Assembly (NCBI GenBank): GCA_022453515.1
Contig: JAJNNY010000036.1
Coordinates: forward strand, 62,001-126,000
Origin: Astrocystis sublimbata
Taxonomy: Eukaryota; Ascomycota; Sordariomycetes; Xylariales; Xylariaceae
Length of the DNA: 64,000 nt
Reading direction: 5' to 3'
Positions 33,552 through 44,229 of the stretch are shown piece after piece; the first letter of the stretch is position 1; each line of letters starts with the position of its first letter. A program made the position numbers and the translations under genes. Below the pieces are notes generated by a model. That model was not told the DNA's origin and made no database searches. It saw only the letters and a program-made list of their open reading frames with translations.

Positions 33552-34915
33552 ATGGCGACTCAGGCAGACTGGAAAACGTCACTCTCCTCCAGCGACCGCT
33601 ACGACAACATACAAGCTATGTTCGTCTCTGTCAATTATCTGATACCTGCTCTTCTAGATTGCTTATGTAGCCCATCAGAAAAGATGCGCTTGAGAGGATA
33701 GGCGTTTCGGCCGCCGATGCGCAAAAGGATGCATTTTCGATCGAGACGGAGGCTTATAAAACTTCAGCATCGCGAGTGAGTAGATACCCCTTTACTGATT
33801 AGCACTTAAAAATTTATTAAGCCACTCTACTAACAGTTAGACAGGACTATTACGAGGCGGCATGTCAAGTCGGGCCGCAATTAGTTGACTCGAGTTTAGC
33901 TGACGAACATGGGGTATCTCATGCCGCAGCCGAACTGCCAAGCTCCGGCAGTTCAACCACCATCGGACCGTACCAAGACTGCCAATACATCGGCGATGGG
34001 GTCACGGCCGAAGTTTACCGATCCAAAACAGTCGCGTTGAAGGTCATCGTGCAGACTCACAATGTTGACCCTCATGACCCGTTCCGGGAGGCCAAGATCC
34101 TCAAGCTATTAGAGAAGCCGTGCATACCCCTCATCGAGACATTCCGAGATCAAGAGCAGCGTTTCGTGCTTGCATTTCCATATATGCCACATAGTCTGGA
34201 AAGTCTTATTGCACGTGGCCCCATCCCGAGGGATCGGACAGTGTCACATTTCCGGGATCTCTTTACCGGCCTCCAGTACCTCCATAAGCAGGGGATAATA
34301 CACAGGGATATCAAACCATCGGCTGTCTTGCTCGAATCTCCGGATGGGCCCGCTTATCTCTCTGACTTTGGCACGGCATGGCACCCTGAGTTGTCGGCCC
34401 ACACCGAATCTACAGACGAGAAAGTCCTAGATATCGGCACAGGTGCCTATCGTGCGCCAGAGGCCTTGTTTGGTGACAAGTCATACGGCACGGGTGTTGA
34501 CATGTGGGCAGCTGGTGTAATGCTCGCAGAGTGTTGTCGCACACCCCCGAGACCGCTCTTTGAGTCGCGGCCAGCGCACGAGGATGGGAATCAGCTCGGT
34601 CTGATACTTAGTATCTTCAAGACCATCGGAAGCCCGACTCGTGAATCTTGGCCTGAAGCGGTTGACTTTAAGACCCCACCGTTTGAGATGTATCAAACCT
34701 TTGAGGGCGATACGTGGGAGAATCTATTGCGAGGTGTGGACATCGAATTTCACGCTGTCATTACGTCACTTGTGAAATATAGCAGTCGTACAAGGGCTTC
34801 CGCATCTCAGGTACGACGATTCCAGCTGCCTCTTTCGCCTTGTCTGACCCTGACTAACTTGACTAATGTTTTGTAGATATTGCAGTTTAAGTGTTTCTTG
34901 AAAGCGGACGTATAA
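33552..34915 (+). CDS. Csk1-like (CDK-activating-kinase-kinase type) protein kinase with altered catalytic loop
   Basis: Exons 33552-33619, 33679-33775, 33845-34810, 34877-34915; 389 aa. The N-terminal 90 residues are helical. The kinase domain starts at about IGPYQDCQYIGDGVTAEVYR (glycine loop GDGVTAEV), with the ATP Lys in VALKV (about K121), catalytic HRDIKPSA at about 208-215, DFG at about 229-231 and GAYRAPEALFG as APE segment. The CMGC-like C lobe reads SYGTGVDMWAAGVMLAE. Architecture resembles fission yeast Csk1, which phosphorylates the CDK T-loop and Mcs6. The Mg-binding Asn of HRDxKPxN is Ala here, so activity may be atypical. Introns: GTTCGT...TCAG, GTGAGT...ACAG, GTACGA...GTAG; all phases agree, and the last exon (ILQFKCFLKADV) replaces an unspliced tail. 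The Csk1 assignment is by gestalt. Confidence 0.82.
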
Positions 34916-35147
34916 CAATCTGATTTTCGCGTTGCGCCAGTCTTCTCGCCACCTTGGCATGTGTGGCCGAATATGACACGTTCGTAAATAAAACGTAAGA
35001 TGCCGTACAAGTTTCAAGGCCATTTTCCTATAATCGAAGCGCTGCTTCGGGTCCTCTTGGCCTAAGGCTTGACCTATCTCTCTATTATTAAACATTTCCA
35101 ATCCGGGTCAATCTATTCCTACATGGGTTTGGCGGACCAGTTGGTCA

Positions 35148-36381
35148 CTAAGAGCCCAGAGGAAGTTTGGTCAGTATCGTCATCAAACTCCTCCGGAATA
35201 TCCACCCAGTGACTGCTGTGACTGCCACTATGGTACTCACACCTGCCATTCCTTTGGTGGCAGCGGTCTTCATCTTGGGTGCGACGATGCCGTGGAATTC
35301 CTCAGGTGTGTTCAGAGAAGGCCAGGGCCCATCTGGTATCGGCACATTCAGGACTGGGCACAGTTCCTTCCACTGCGGAAAGGGGTCAGTAGCTGCTCTG
35401 GTGGAAACCAGCAGTAAGAGTCTTTATGCGACTTACCCCGAACCCGTCCTCCAACTTGACGACCTTCAACTTCTCTGGAGGCACAAGTCGTTTGACATCG
35501 GCAATACTAGCCTAAAATCAGCATGTTTGAGGTATAGATATTGGAAGGGACGAAAAAGCCTTACTAAGCCTTGTAGTTCTCTACTAGAGCTTTGTGGCCT
35601 TCGTCGGATAGACCGTGCCCGTTTGTGACGTAGTTCATCATCCTGGATCCAAAAACGCCCATGTTGAATGCGAAGTTGTCAAATTCTTTGAAGACTGACA
35701 TGGGGAACTTGTGAAATCGTTCGTTGGCCTTTCCGATCGTGTTAAGGACTGACTTGGCCCATTTGTCGGGGTCTCTCTCCGTCAACAAGAACTTGGCATC
35801 CGGATAGGTTTTCAGGACCGATCGGAGCATGAAGAAGGGCATTTCGATAATGACCTTTTATCTCGAGTCAATTAGCTGAGTACTTCCCCGGTAATAAGCC
35901 GGTGATAAACATGAACTCTTACATCGTAATCCGCGAACCATTTGTCATACTCTGCCTTGCCGTCTATACAGTAATTAATTCCGTGTCAGTGTGAAAGTCC
36001 TGAGATTCTATTCTGTGTTGCAAGACCCAGCGAGCAGCTTGTAGAGGATTTCGTTCACTTACAGGGCGATCCTTCATGAAACCACTCAGCATTCATACCC
36101 TGCGTCAGAACTTTGATCGCAGAGGTCCCAGTAGCTAGAACCTCCGCCATGTGGTATGGCTTGAAGCCAAGCTGTTTGAGTGCCAGATAGAGGCCATGAG
36201 TACCCGTCCTACATGCGCTTGGTCAGAATTGACACACGCACACGCACACACACACACGTAAATACACAATGAAGAATAACCTTGAATGAGATATATGAAC
36301 TGACCTGGGTGCGCTCAGCACAATTAACTTTTTGGGCTTGACATGAGTCGGGGTTGGGAAGGTATCAATTTCGCGCGTCAT
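35148..36381 (-). CDS. sulfotransferase-like P-loop protein (Sulfotransfer_4 type)
   Basis: Six exons: 36381-36305, 36208-36063, 35963-35923 (a 41-nt microexon), 35854-35565, 35506-35437, 35372-35148; 282 aa. It starts MTREIDTFPTPTHVKPKK. The PAPS-binding P-loop region is VLSAPRTGTHGLYLAL, followed by LGFKPYHMAEVLATG, EYDKWFADYDVIIEMPFFML and YPDAKFLLTERDPDKWAKS (the 3'-phosphate-binding region) and VPPEKLKVVKLEDGFGW near the end. The C terminus carries a hydrophobic segment (GMAGVSTIVAVTAVTGWIF) followed by basic residues, as in many fungal members. Fungal databases often mislabel this family as NAD-dependent epimerase. The substrate is unknown. All five introns keep phase. A CA microsatellite sits in intron 1. 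Convergent with the kinase (232 bp between stops). Confidence 0.87.
36232..36258 (+). repeat. CA microsatellite in intron 1 of the sulfotransferase-like gene
   Basis: Imperfect (CA)n with two CG interruptions, inside the 36,304-36,209 intron. Confidence 0.85.
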
Positions 36382-38997
36382 CTTGGCGATCGCTTTGGGC
36401 TCCTTGAGTCTTTGGTGGGTGTAAGTGCCTACTTAGATAGGTAGTTGGGGTTCGCAAGTATGGCGTGCGAATTGCGTGCGAAGTTGCAAGATGGGGCAAG
36501 AGTTGACAGAGGCAGGACAGGGTATATATACAACCTAGGATTTTTTATTTACGTCTCGATTAGACCATCATCACCAAGTACTGTACTATCCGAGTGTTAC
36601 CAAGGGTCCTTCCACTTCACCCGTTCCTATTTGCGGCACAACCTCCTCGCCTCACCTAGTGACGGCGGTGGGCCGTTCTACGAACATTTAGTGACCAACC
36701 ACCTCATGTTTGAGGTACCCCAAACCAGTTCGGCCGGTGCCACCAAACACCGACAGACCGTGTAGTCCCTCGCACCGGTAATATGTTGTTGGAATCCTTC
36801 TTAGGCAACTGGCTCGACTGGTTAATAATCCTCTCTAAGCCCAGGGATGGTCGGACGAAATTCGAGGCCGAGACTGCGAAGAGTGCCATAGATAACTACT
36901 ACGAGTTAGACTCACAGAAGCTACGTGTCTTGGCAGTGTAGCTTGCTTGCAACTGGTTGCCGAAGCAGCAGCCAAAGCGCGGGCCCTCCCTCTCCCTAGT
37001 CTACGGGTCATGGGTAATTAGACGGGTACGGGAGAAGGACAATTTAACTAGTGTAACAACGCCGCAACAATCTCACCGAGTTTGCTGTAATACAACAGAA
37101 GTATCACCGGAACATACTATGTATATAAATCAGAAAACAACAATCTCCTCAGCCGAAGGTCCGGATACAACTGCCGACCAATTGCCAGCGCGGCGGGCGC
37201 ACAGGGTTCCCATGAGCAAGGTGTCAATGCGCAACCACTTAGTTCAGGCTTGACTCGACGGTCTACGATAGTATGTCATACGGCATAAACCTTAAAAAAA
37301 GGTCTACGTCAAAGCATTGGCTTGAGAACAGCAAGGTAGTAAGTAAGTGGTTGCTGGCCAACGAGTTCTTAAGTAGTTTGACCCATCGGGCGATTTCGAA
37401 TGTTTATTATCAGATGTTGCGCTGCTTTTCGATCATCAAGGAGCTAGGCTTGGCCGGTTTTTCGGCCGGTTACACTTGCTCGGTAAATTCGGGCTTGTTC
37501 GGTCATACAGGACGCCGTGAACCGGTATCTCCGCATCCAACTCCAACGGTTTTTTAGGTTGTCCTTTCTGCTGCAACGATGCAGTGCCACCCACATGTTC
37601 GCAGGATGCTGTGCTCCCGTGGCGTTACTGATCTGCTTGCTCCATGCATACAATAGAAAGGCTTCATTGATTGATCGACATTGACACCCTAATTATGTAA
37701 GCGGGTCGTTAGAAGAAGTGCTTAAATGTGTTATTCCCGATTTTAGAAACACAAACATCCTGGACTTGATGCAATCACTTTATGGGTCGTACGAAACGAA
37801 AACATTATGTCATTTCGAAGCGAAGCGAATCCTTGTACTAAGCAAACATGAAGACGCGAGTTAAATTGTTACATGCGTTTATATGTAGTGTAACATGAAT
37901 TTCGAGTTTAATTCATGGAATGTTTGTCTGCGTCACTCTGTCTTCGTGTGTTGACTTTTGAACTCAGGTGTCGACAAAGACGCGAAGAGCTGACGTTTCC
38001 CTTTCTGCATCCTGTCATAACACAGTCATTTCAAGGGCAAATTGTTAATGTAGAAGACATTGGGGAGAACAATGGCAGAATATCGATTTTCTCAATTGTT
38101 TCATACTCTCAGCAACAATACCAGCAAAGGGTAAGGCCAGCCAAGCAACAGACACCGAGGTGAATTCAACAATAGTGGACTGTGATATTACACTAAAATA
38201 ATGAGTCTAACAGATGCTACCCCGGCATGCTGTAACATAATTGCTTAACATAATTGCTTAACATAATTTCTTAGCATCTCCATTGCGAGCGATGTGAAGG
38301 CTGTGGATAACAACAACTCAATGTGCTAGACTGCAATGAGCCCTTCTTTCGTCATACATAAAGGTCTTGATCGCACTTTATTAAATTGAAAGAGTTGGTG
38401 GAAACAATATGAATATAGATATCGGGTGTTCTGATAAGAGTCTGTCATCAAAGGTAGGAGCATACATAGTAGATTGTCTATCAATACATATCATGACTGA
38501 AAGATATCACGTATAATTATCTGCGTAAGGACCCCTCCTCTCTACAGAATCTCCATGAATGAATACCAGGCTTCATGCTAAGTTCGGATTGATGCACTGG
38601 AGAACACGTTATCATGTCTTTGTCTGCACAGTTTGCGGTGTATGAGCCATGCAAGTGAACAAAGACTGAAGCTAGTCGAAACGTGGGAGATGCTTGAGCC
38701 TAAATTCCTTGTCATCGATAATAGGGTCTGTGCCTGATTGATCTATCAAGTTCTTTGTGTACTATCGTTAGCTTTCCGAACCACCGGTAACAGAGTATTG
38801 ATTGTTCTGCCCTCTATTTATTGTCCCAATTGTTGTCATAAACATAGATATGAAATTGCTTATATAGACACGGCCATGTCCTTAGTCCATACTCCAATTT
38901 CGATCTTAGCACTGAGGGCCGGCATATTTCACTATCGTCTGAAGAACATATTTTGCCATCGGATCAACGTAAATTGAGCAGGTGAGTTCAGTGAAAC
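36382..38997. other. 2.6-kb gene-poor spacer
   Basis: A TATA-like run at 36,521-36,530 could serve the sulfotransferase-like gene. No protein gene recognised; the frames are short and broken. A stretch at 36.7-37.5 kb looks like a decayed insert of unknown kind (several GGCCGGT words, odd codon composition), and 37.7-38.9 kb is AT-rich. Contains the 13-bp repeat at 38,233-38,271. Confidence 0.4.
38233..38271 (+). repeat. 13-bp tandem repeat, three copies
   Basis: Three copies of TAACATAATTGCT, the third with one G to T change. Intergenic. Confidence 0.9.
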
Positions 38998-39984
38998 ATG
39001 CCTCCCATGCAACAAACAGCAATGCCCCAAGACTCCCCCACGAAGATACCAGACGAATCTCCCAGCTCTCGGAAGAGGAGATCTACAAGCAATAGCGAGA
39101 TCACGGAACCTGAGTTCAAAAAGAAATGGAGGGAGATATGTCCAGATCACGACCAATGTCCATGCCAGCCTCAGTCTGGTCCACACTCAACGACCAGCGC
39201 CGAGCCCGCGTATGAACCACACGGCGCTACTCAGTCAAGTCGAACCTCAAGTTCCGAATGGTGGGATGCAGGCCCACAAGACATGGAAGGGGCTGCGACA
39301 GCGAGAGCTTTTCTGCGTCCAGACGGTGTCTTTCCTCCGCCCGTTCCGCTGACAGGGTACAATCTTATGTCGATAGACAGAGGCAGTTTAAACAGCGTGA
39401 GGCCCCCAGATGTCTTCATACCATGCAATTTTGATTTTCAGCCTTGGGACATCGGGATCCAGCCTATTTTGTTCGAACCCCGCGCGCTTGTGGAACTGCC
39501 TGCGCACATTCTTGAACTCGAATTCAACCTAGTCATACGGCGATACAAGAGATTCGCCAGGCTCATTGACGATTATCAACGCTGGCATGGGCGGTCTGTC
39601 TTCGGTTTCTGGACCGACGATGAGATAGCCCTTGCGGAGGCAGGTGACGACCCAGTACTCACAAAGGCATACCACGAAAGCCGACCTGCAATTACGCCTC
39701 GCATTTTGAGCGCCCGATTCGATGAGGTCCTCCAACCGACGCCTCTTCTATCTCACCTGATTGAGAGGTATCAAAACGACTTGGGACGTGAATATTTTGC
39801 TTTTTTTCACGATGATCCTCGACCCCGCATTACCGAGGATTTTGACTATGACTCTCACTCTACGACTAGTTCCGAAGCCTACTTCGATAGGACCATGTAT
39901 GATCTACCGGATTCAGAAGTGATAAGGTTGTGCCAAAGGAGCCATAAACCAAGGTCTTGTAGTCATGATTCATCCAATCAATAA
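38998..39984 (+). CDS. hypothetical protein, 328 aa
   Basis: Single uninterrupted frame from MPPMQQTAMPQDSPT to RSCSHDSSNQ. The first 100 residues are Ser/Thr/Pro-rich with a basic SSRKRRSTS patch, a possible nuclear signal. The central and C-terminal part is aromatic and acidic (FDFQPWDIGIQPILFEP, RYKRFARLIDDYQRWHG, YFAFFHDDPRPR) and looks like a folded domain, but I recognise no family. Start choice: Met at 38,998 closely follows an in-frame region with leader-like sequence; Met4 and Met9 are alternatives. It sits at the edge of the gene-poor segment, convergent with a GPI protein gene. Length and coding character support a real gene; function unknown, probably lineage-restricted. Confidence 0.6.
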   Translation: MPPMQQTAMPQDSPTKIPDESPSSRKRRSTSNSEITEPEFKKKWREICPDHDQCPCQPQSGPHSTTSAEPAYEPHGATQSSRTSSSEWWDAGPQDMEGAATARAFLRPDGVFPPPVPLTGYNLMSIDRGSLNSVRPPDVFIPCNFDFQPWDIGIQPILFEPRALVELPAHILELEFNLVIRRYKRFARLIDDYQRWHGRSVFGFWTDDEIALAEAGDDPVLTKAYHESRPAITPRILSARFDEVLQPTPLLSHLIERYQNDLGREYFAFFHDDPRPRITEDFDYDSHSTTSSEAYFDRTMYDLPDSEVIRLCQRSHKPRSCSHDSSNQ

Positions 39985-40424
39985 AGGCCCCATCTCCAAC
40001 TACGCTTAAACTACCTTCAGGTCTGTCTGTACATAAGTGAAGCAAAAACTCAGATTGATTCAACTGTCGTGAGTGTTCGACGGTTCATGTTCACAGTGCA
40101 TGATTTAGATAGCCGGGCCATACAGAGGTTTTCAGCATCCCGTCTGGCTCATTTCCTTAAGGCAATAATGCATCAAAGCAGGACTCTATAATTCTCAAAA
40201 AAAATTCGAACCTTGTAGCCACCGACTTTGTACTGTCGATACGCACGTATTGTTGACGCTGTGACAGTTTCATGTGTTTTCATTGAAAAGATTAAATGTT
40301 TAATAAGATGTTCCTTAGCTCACATGGTTAGACCAAGATTCCGCTTGTTCAGAAAGACAGGCCAGGCTCACAGGACATTCTTTTCAGAAGATGGAAATGT
40401 AATAGTGTAATTAAGCACCGCATC
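39985..40424. other. convergent spacer
   Basis: 3' flanks of two convergent genes. Nothing recognised. Confidence 0.5.
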
Positions 40425-41474
40425 TTACAACATCGCTATAGAAACCACCGCTGCAACAACGGCTACTGTTTTGGCCAAGCTGCCAACCAACAAGCTCCCA
40501 CTGCTCTCTGGATCCATGCTGTCATCGTCATCGTCATCGTCGTCCGACCCCATGGTAGCCTCATACTCCGGCGCTTTACTCTCGGCAACGGTGTTGTTTG
40601 CGCGTATGCACGTGAGTGATTCCGAGGTATACCCCTTGCCATTGTCAAAGGATATCATGACAGGCCATGCCAGGCTCCCGATATCGTTGTACGCTGACAA
40701 GTTTCCTTGGTGATGGGGCCATTTACTGCCGAAGCCCAAGCGCTCCGTCTCGTTCTTCATATTACGGAGAGTCGTCTCGGTGAGGTCGTACGCGCCGCAG
40801 GGAGCCGTGAAAAGGTCGAAAATTTCTTCGTCTTGGTCGGCACACGATGGGATGGTGCGTGGATCGGGGCATCTGCAATTGGACCGCAGCGCGCTCTTCA
40901 TGCCGGCGATACAACTATCGCTCAAGACACTTCCGCAAGTCCCATCGTCGTCTCGGAGTTTGTCCGGGTATGTCCGGTTGTTGTTCTCCTTGGGCTGGAA
41001 GTCTAGATCCCATTTGACCATGCATACCGTCCAATTGCCCTTGACGGTGATATTGCCGTCATCTCCGATGATCGACGAAGGCGCGTTAAGGGTCAATTTA
41101 CCGCCTGTGTAGTACCACGGACCCTGGCCATCGTCATCGGGCGCGCTTCTCGAATTTCCGATAGGTAGGTCGGCGGCCACTGCGATAGACCATGACCACT
41201 GGTCCTTTGAGTCTTCCGGTCGATCTGATGTTGTATCTGGGCCGGGAAAAGGGTATTTGCCTGTGATGTTGGCGCTGTTGGCTAAGGATCTATTAAACTC
41301 GGCTTTGGGTTCGTGCCAAGGTCCCTCGTTACTGTCCAGCCCTGCCCATTGTATGAACTGCGGAAGCTGTCCGGCATTGGCGACAGGTGTATTTGATGTG
41401 GCCACCACAGCCAGCGTGCTGAGGAACGCACGTGTTATTGGTGAAGTACTGAGCATTGTGCGTATCACGGCCAA
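40425..41474 (-). CDS. secreted GPI-anchored cell-surface protein, Asp-rich
   Basis: Intronless, 349 aa (343 from the second Met, 41,456). It has an N-terminal signal peptide (hydrophobic AFLSTLAVVATS, likely cleavage near VANA-GQ), eight Cys in the mature chain spaced as four putative pairs, and several N-glycosylation sequons (NRS, NIT, NWT, NRT, NET, NLS, NNT). Near the C terminus is a run of eight Asp in GSDDDDDDDDSMD, then SSGSLLVGSLAKTVAVVAAVV, a typical GPI signal: small omega-site residues followed by a hydrophobic tail. The protein should therefore be covalently attached to plasma membrane or cell wall. No catalytic domain recognised. It lies next to the MITE and transposon region; the pattern is typical of fungal surface or effector-like proteins, but a role is not shown. 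Confidence 0.72.
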   Translation of the reverse strand: MAVIRTMLSTSPITRAFLSTLAVVATSNTPVANAGQLPQFIQWAGLDSNEGPWHEPKAEFNRSLANSANITGKYPFPGPDTTSDRPEDSKDQWSWSIAVAADLPIGNSRSAPDDDGQGPWYYTGGKLTLNAPSSIIGDDGNITVKGNWTVCMVKWDLDFQPKENNNRTYPDKLRDDDGTCGSVLSDSCIAGMKSALRSNCRCPDPRTIPSCADQDEEIFDLFTAPCGAYDLTETTLRNMKNETERLGFGSKWPHHQGNLSAYNDIGSLAWPVMISFDNGKGYTSESLTCIRANNTVAESKAPEYEATMGSDDDDDDDDSMDPESSGSLLVGSLAKTVAVVAAVVSIAML

Positions 41475-41888
41475 CGTAGAAAAAACACTGGATTGCGCAA
41501 TGCGGCTCTACGTCGAATTTATCTTGGCTAAAGAGCTGTCAATGAGATGCAAGAATGAGTAGAAGATGGAAGGAAATATTCGTATGTGGTGTGTGGACTG
41601 TTATTTTAAAGACTTTGATGGACCGCACGATTCGGCTCAATGAATGGCATCAAACAACTACAATCAACAACTAGCCATACGGAAATTGAGTGACGTAGAT
41701 CATGGAGGAGCGCGACATTGTAACCGAGCAAGCATCGTACTGCTGTTGACTCCCCTACCGGGGGTTATGTCCGCTGCTCTAGGTAGGCAGCCTTGGCCGA
41801 CTTCATTATTTCCAGAGTCTCTAGGTGTTGTTTAGCCAATAACCTGGTCAGTGACATGGATCGCATGAATCCGGGGCTCGCGATGAAT
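41475..41888. other. spacer upstream of the GPI protein, left flank of MITE
   Basis: Promoter side of the GPI protein gene, then unremarkable sequence up to the MITE target duplication. Confidence 0.45.
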
Positions 41889-41897
41889 GGAAGGAAG
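41889..41897 (+). repeat. 9-bp target-site duplication, left copy
   Basis: GGAAGGAAG immediately outside the left inverted repeat; identical copy at 42,315-42,323. Confidence 0.85.
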
Positions 41898-42314
41898 CAG
41901 GTCGCGTACTCAAACGTTAGAAAATCGTATATGAACACTCGGCTAAACCGCTTTAGGAGAATACTGGGGTTCTCAAAGAATTTGAGGAGCTTGATTGGCT
42001 GAAATCTTTGAGCCCCCTACCCAATGCCAAGAAATAGCCGCACTTGTATATCTACTTATAAGTAAGTTTTAAAATAGAAATAACTTAAGCTAAATAAGTA
42101 AATAAATAATTTTAAAAGTGTTTCTAGGGTTAAGGTTAGAATTAGGGTTAGAATTAGAGTTTGGGTTAGTGGCTAGGGCTAGGGTTAGGCCTAGGGTCTG
42201 GGTTTTTGTATTATGTATCGAAGTAGATGGAACTTATATGTGGGGGAAAACGTTCTTAAAGCGGTTTAGCCGAGTGTTTGTATACGATTTTCTAACGTTT
42301 GAGTACGCGACCTG
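41898..42314. mobile_element. MULE-type MITE, 417 bp, with telomere-like core
   Basis: Both ends start CAGGTCGCGTACTCAAACGT read inward. Left arm 41,898-41,957 and right arm 42,255-42,314 pair over about 58-60 bp with two or three mismatches. A perfect 9-bp duplication (GGAAGGAAG) flanks it. Long terminal inverted repeats plus a 9-bp duplication are the marks of Mutator-like elements; no transposase is encoded, so it is non-autonomous. The interior holds an AT-rich segment (42,055-42,120) and degenerate TTAGGG units (42,124-42,202). Confidence 0.88.
42124..42202 (+). repeat. degenerate interstitial telomere-like (TTAGGG) array
   Basis: About 13 hexamer-spaced units (CTAGGG, TTAAGG, TTAGAA, TTAGGG, TTAGAG, TTTGGG and so on) on the + strand, with one 7-bp unit. 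TTAGGG is the standard filamentous-fungal telomere repeat. Lies inside the MITE. Confidence 0.8.
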
Positions 42315-42323
42315 GGAAGGAAG
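42315..42323 (+). repeat. 9-bp target-site duplication, right copy
   Basis: GGAAGGAAG, identical to 41,889-41,897. Confidence 0.85.
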
Positions 42324-44121
42324 GACAACCGTTGCCAACCTCGGCCAACCAACCAACTTTGATTCAATCTTGGCGAGTCGGTTAACAATTGCAAACTAGA
42401 AAGCGCATCGCTCGCTGTCCATATCTGACGGGCATGGCTTATTACATAAGTTGCCAAGAAGACTCGTTCGATCCTTTAGAGTTCTAGCCAATCAATATCA
42501 AAAATCAGGCCTCTAAACAGACCGTTCCGGGTGCTGATTGGCTGACCTACGACAGTTGCCTGGGGGTGTATTCACTGGACATTAGGATCTTCGCAGTCTT
42601 CTTCATCAATGTTCATTTATGCATTGGCGATTTTTTGCTTTAGTCTCAAGATTGCTGTTGTATGTGCCAGTTGCGAGTCGACAGAATGCTCTTCTTAGAA
42701 TGACCTTTGTTTTTGCTGAGATATACAATATTGCATGAGAAAGGCTCGGCACTGTTGCTTTGCCGCCCGTAAGGGGCGATGTCGTCATGGTGAAAATGGC
42801 AAGTGATGCCAAGATGTTTTCTGCCCCCAACGTAGAAGACGAAAGGAGCAGATTTGGTATCATCAGCCGAGCAAGGGGGAGTCACATTAAGTGTCCGGGT
42901 CCGAGGTGCCACACAAAATAGACGAGATACTTCCAACCAGGTTCTTCGTAGTTTATACCCCCCGTAGAAAGTAATATAATGCTTAATAGTTATTGTTATT
43001 GATTATACAATAGTTATTTCACGATTAAAGGAATCAATTACTTTGCGCCGATATCTACTTCTATTCAACTATACCTACCAGTATACCGGACACTTAATCT
43101 TACCCCCACATGCCGAGTCAGCTGCCCGACCGTTTCTCGTTGGATGATAACTCGTTGAGAGTAGGTAATGATCGAGCATTGTCCAATCACCGACGCGCCG
43201 TGACCTGGGAAAGCTGTGGGTGCCTATTTTCGAGCTGAGCGACGATCGCGATCGCGATACCTCATGCAGAAACGCCCAGCCGCCCCTGGGCTATTTCAGT
43301 GTCTGTGCCGCACACGTGCAGACCCATTAATCCCAAAAAGTGCCAGATGGTCGCTCTATTGATGGCAGCAATTTCAAATCTGCGAGTTTCGCAGAATAAC
43401 GATGGAACGAACTACAGTACAATGCCACAGGCCCACAGGCTCACAGCCGCACGATGTGGAGTTCCTGACGCGATGGCCCAAGAGGCTCGAGAGACTGCAT
43501 TCTAAGCCACAAGCACCATATAAATCCTGCAGCTGATCGAGCAATTGCCGACTTTGCAATAGACCAGCAAAGCCCTCTGACCAGTAACTACAGTAGGTAG
43601 TGTCGTATATTGAGGAATTCGTTGGTAATGCTTAGTGGGAAGAAAGAGCTGGTCTGGAGCCATTAATTCCCAGGCCCGAATGTTGGCTGGCTAAGCTGGT
43701 GTTGCGATCAACACCAGCCGGACTAACGAGCTTGGCCCAGGAATATAATCGCTTCACAATGGTCTGGTAATCTATGCATGCGGCCTCCGCGGCCAGTCAG
43801 TCTCGACGATGGCATCAAGACGTCAAATGACATCTCAAACTTATGGCATTATGCATATACTTACACAATATTTGGTTTTACAACATTCTTGGCTAAAGAA
43901 CCGCCCAAACCTCCGCTTAGCACGGCAAGGACGCTCACAAAAATGCGAAAAGCTGACATACGCATCTCGATCTTCGCAGCATTTCACCAAACCGTGAATA
44001 GCGCGATGGGTAGTCGTGCGGCGAAGTCGTATTCCTGTAGCCGCAGCTAGAATCTGCAACCTGCTCGATGCCATCTACCAATCGTCTACTAGCAACTAGC
44101 ACTAATGCAACCATAATAACA
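42324..44121. other. spacer between the MITE and the pogo-like transposon
   Basis: No supported gene. A 96-codon minus frame near 42,646-42,936 is not recognisable. Short inverted repeat AGCCAATCA/TGATTGGCT at about 42,486-42,543, and a palindromic CGATCGCGATCG cluster near 43,240-43,256. Confidence 0.45.
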
Positions 44122-44123
44122 TA

Positions 44124-44167
44124 ACGTCACACACAAGCAAGTGTCGCATACAAGCAAGTGTCGCACT
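44124..44167 (+). repeat. left terminal inverted repeat with internal duplication
   Basis: Inverted relative to the right end (45,936-45,967). The subterminal word AGCAAGTGTCGCA occurs twice here and once at the right end. Confidence 0.8.
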
Positions 44168-44229
44168 TTTTCCCATATCTCGTGCGCCAACTTAAATAAC
44201 TCAACCACAACATATGTAAATCAATTAAA

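Noticed and set aside
42606..42936. Overlapping minus frames of 85 and 96 codons
   Set aside because: No homology I recognise and no supporting exons; left as spacer.
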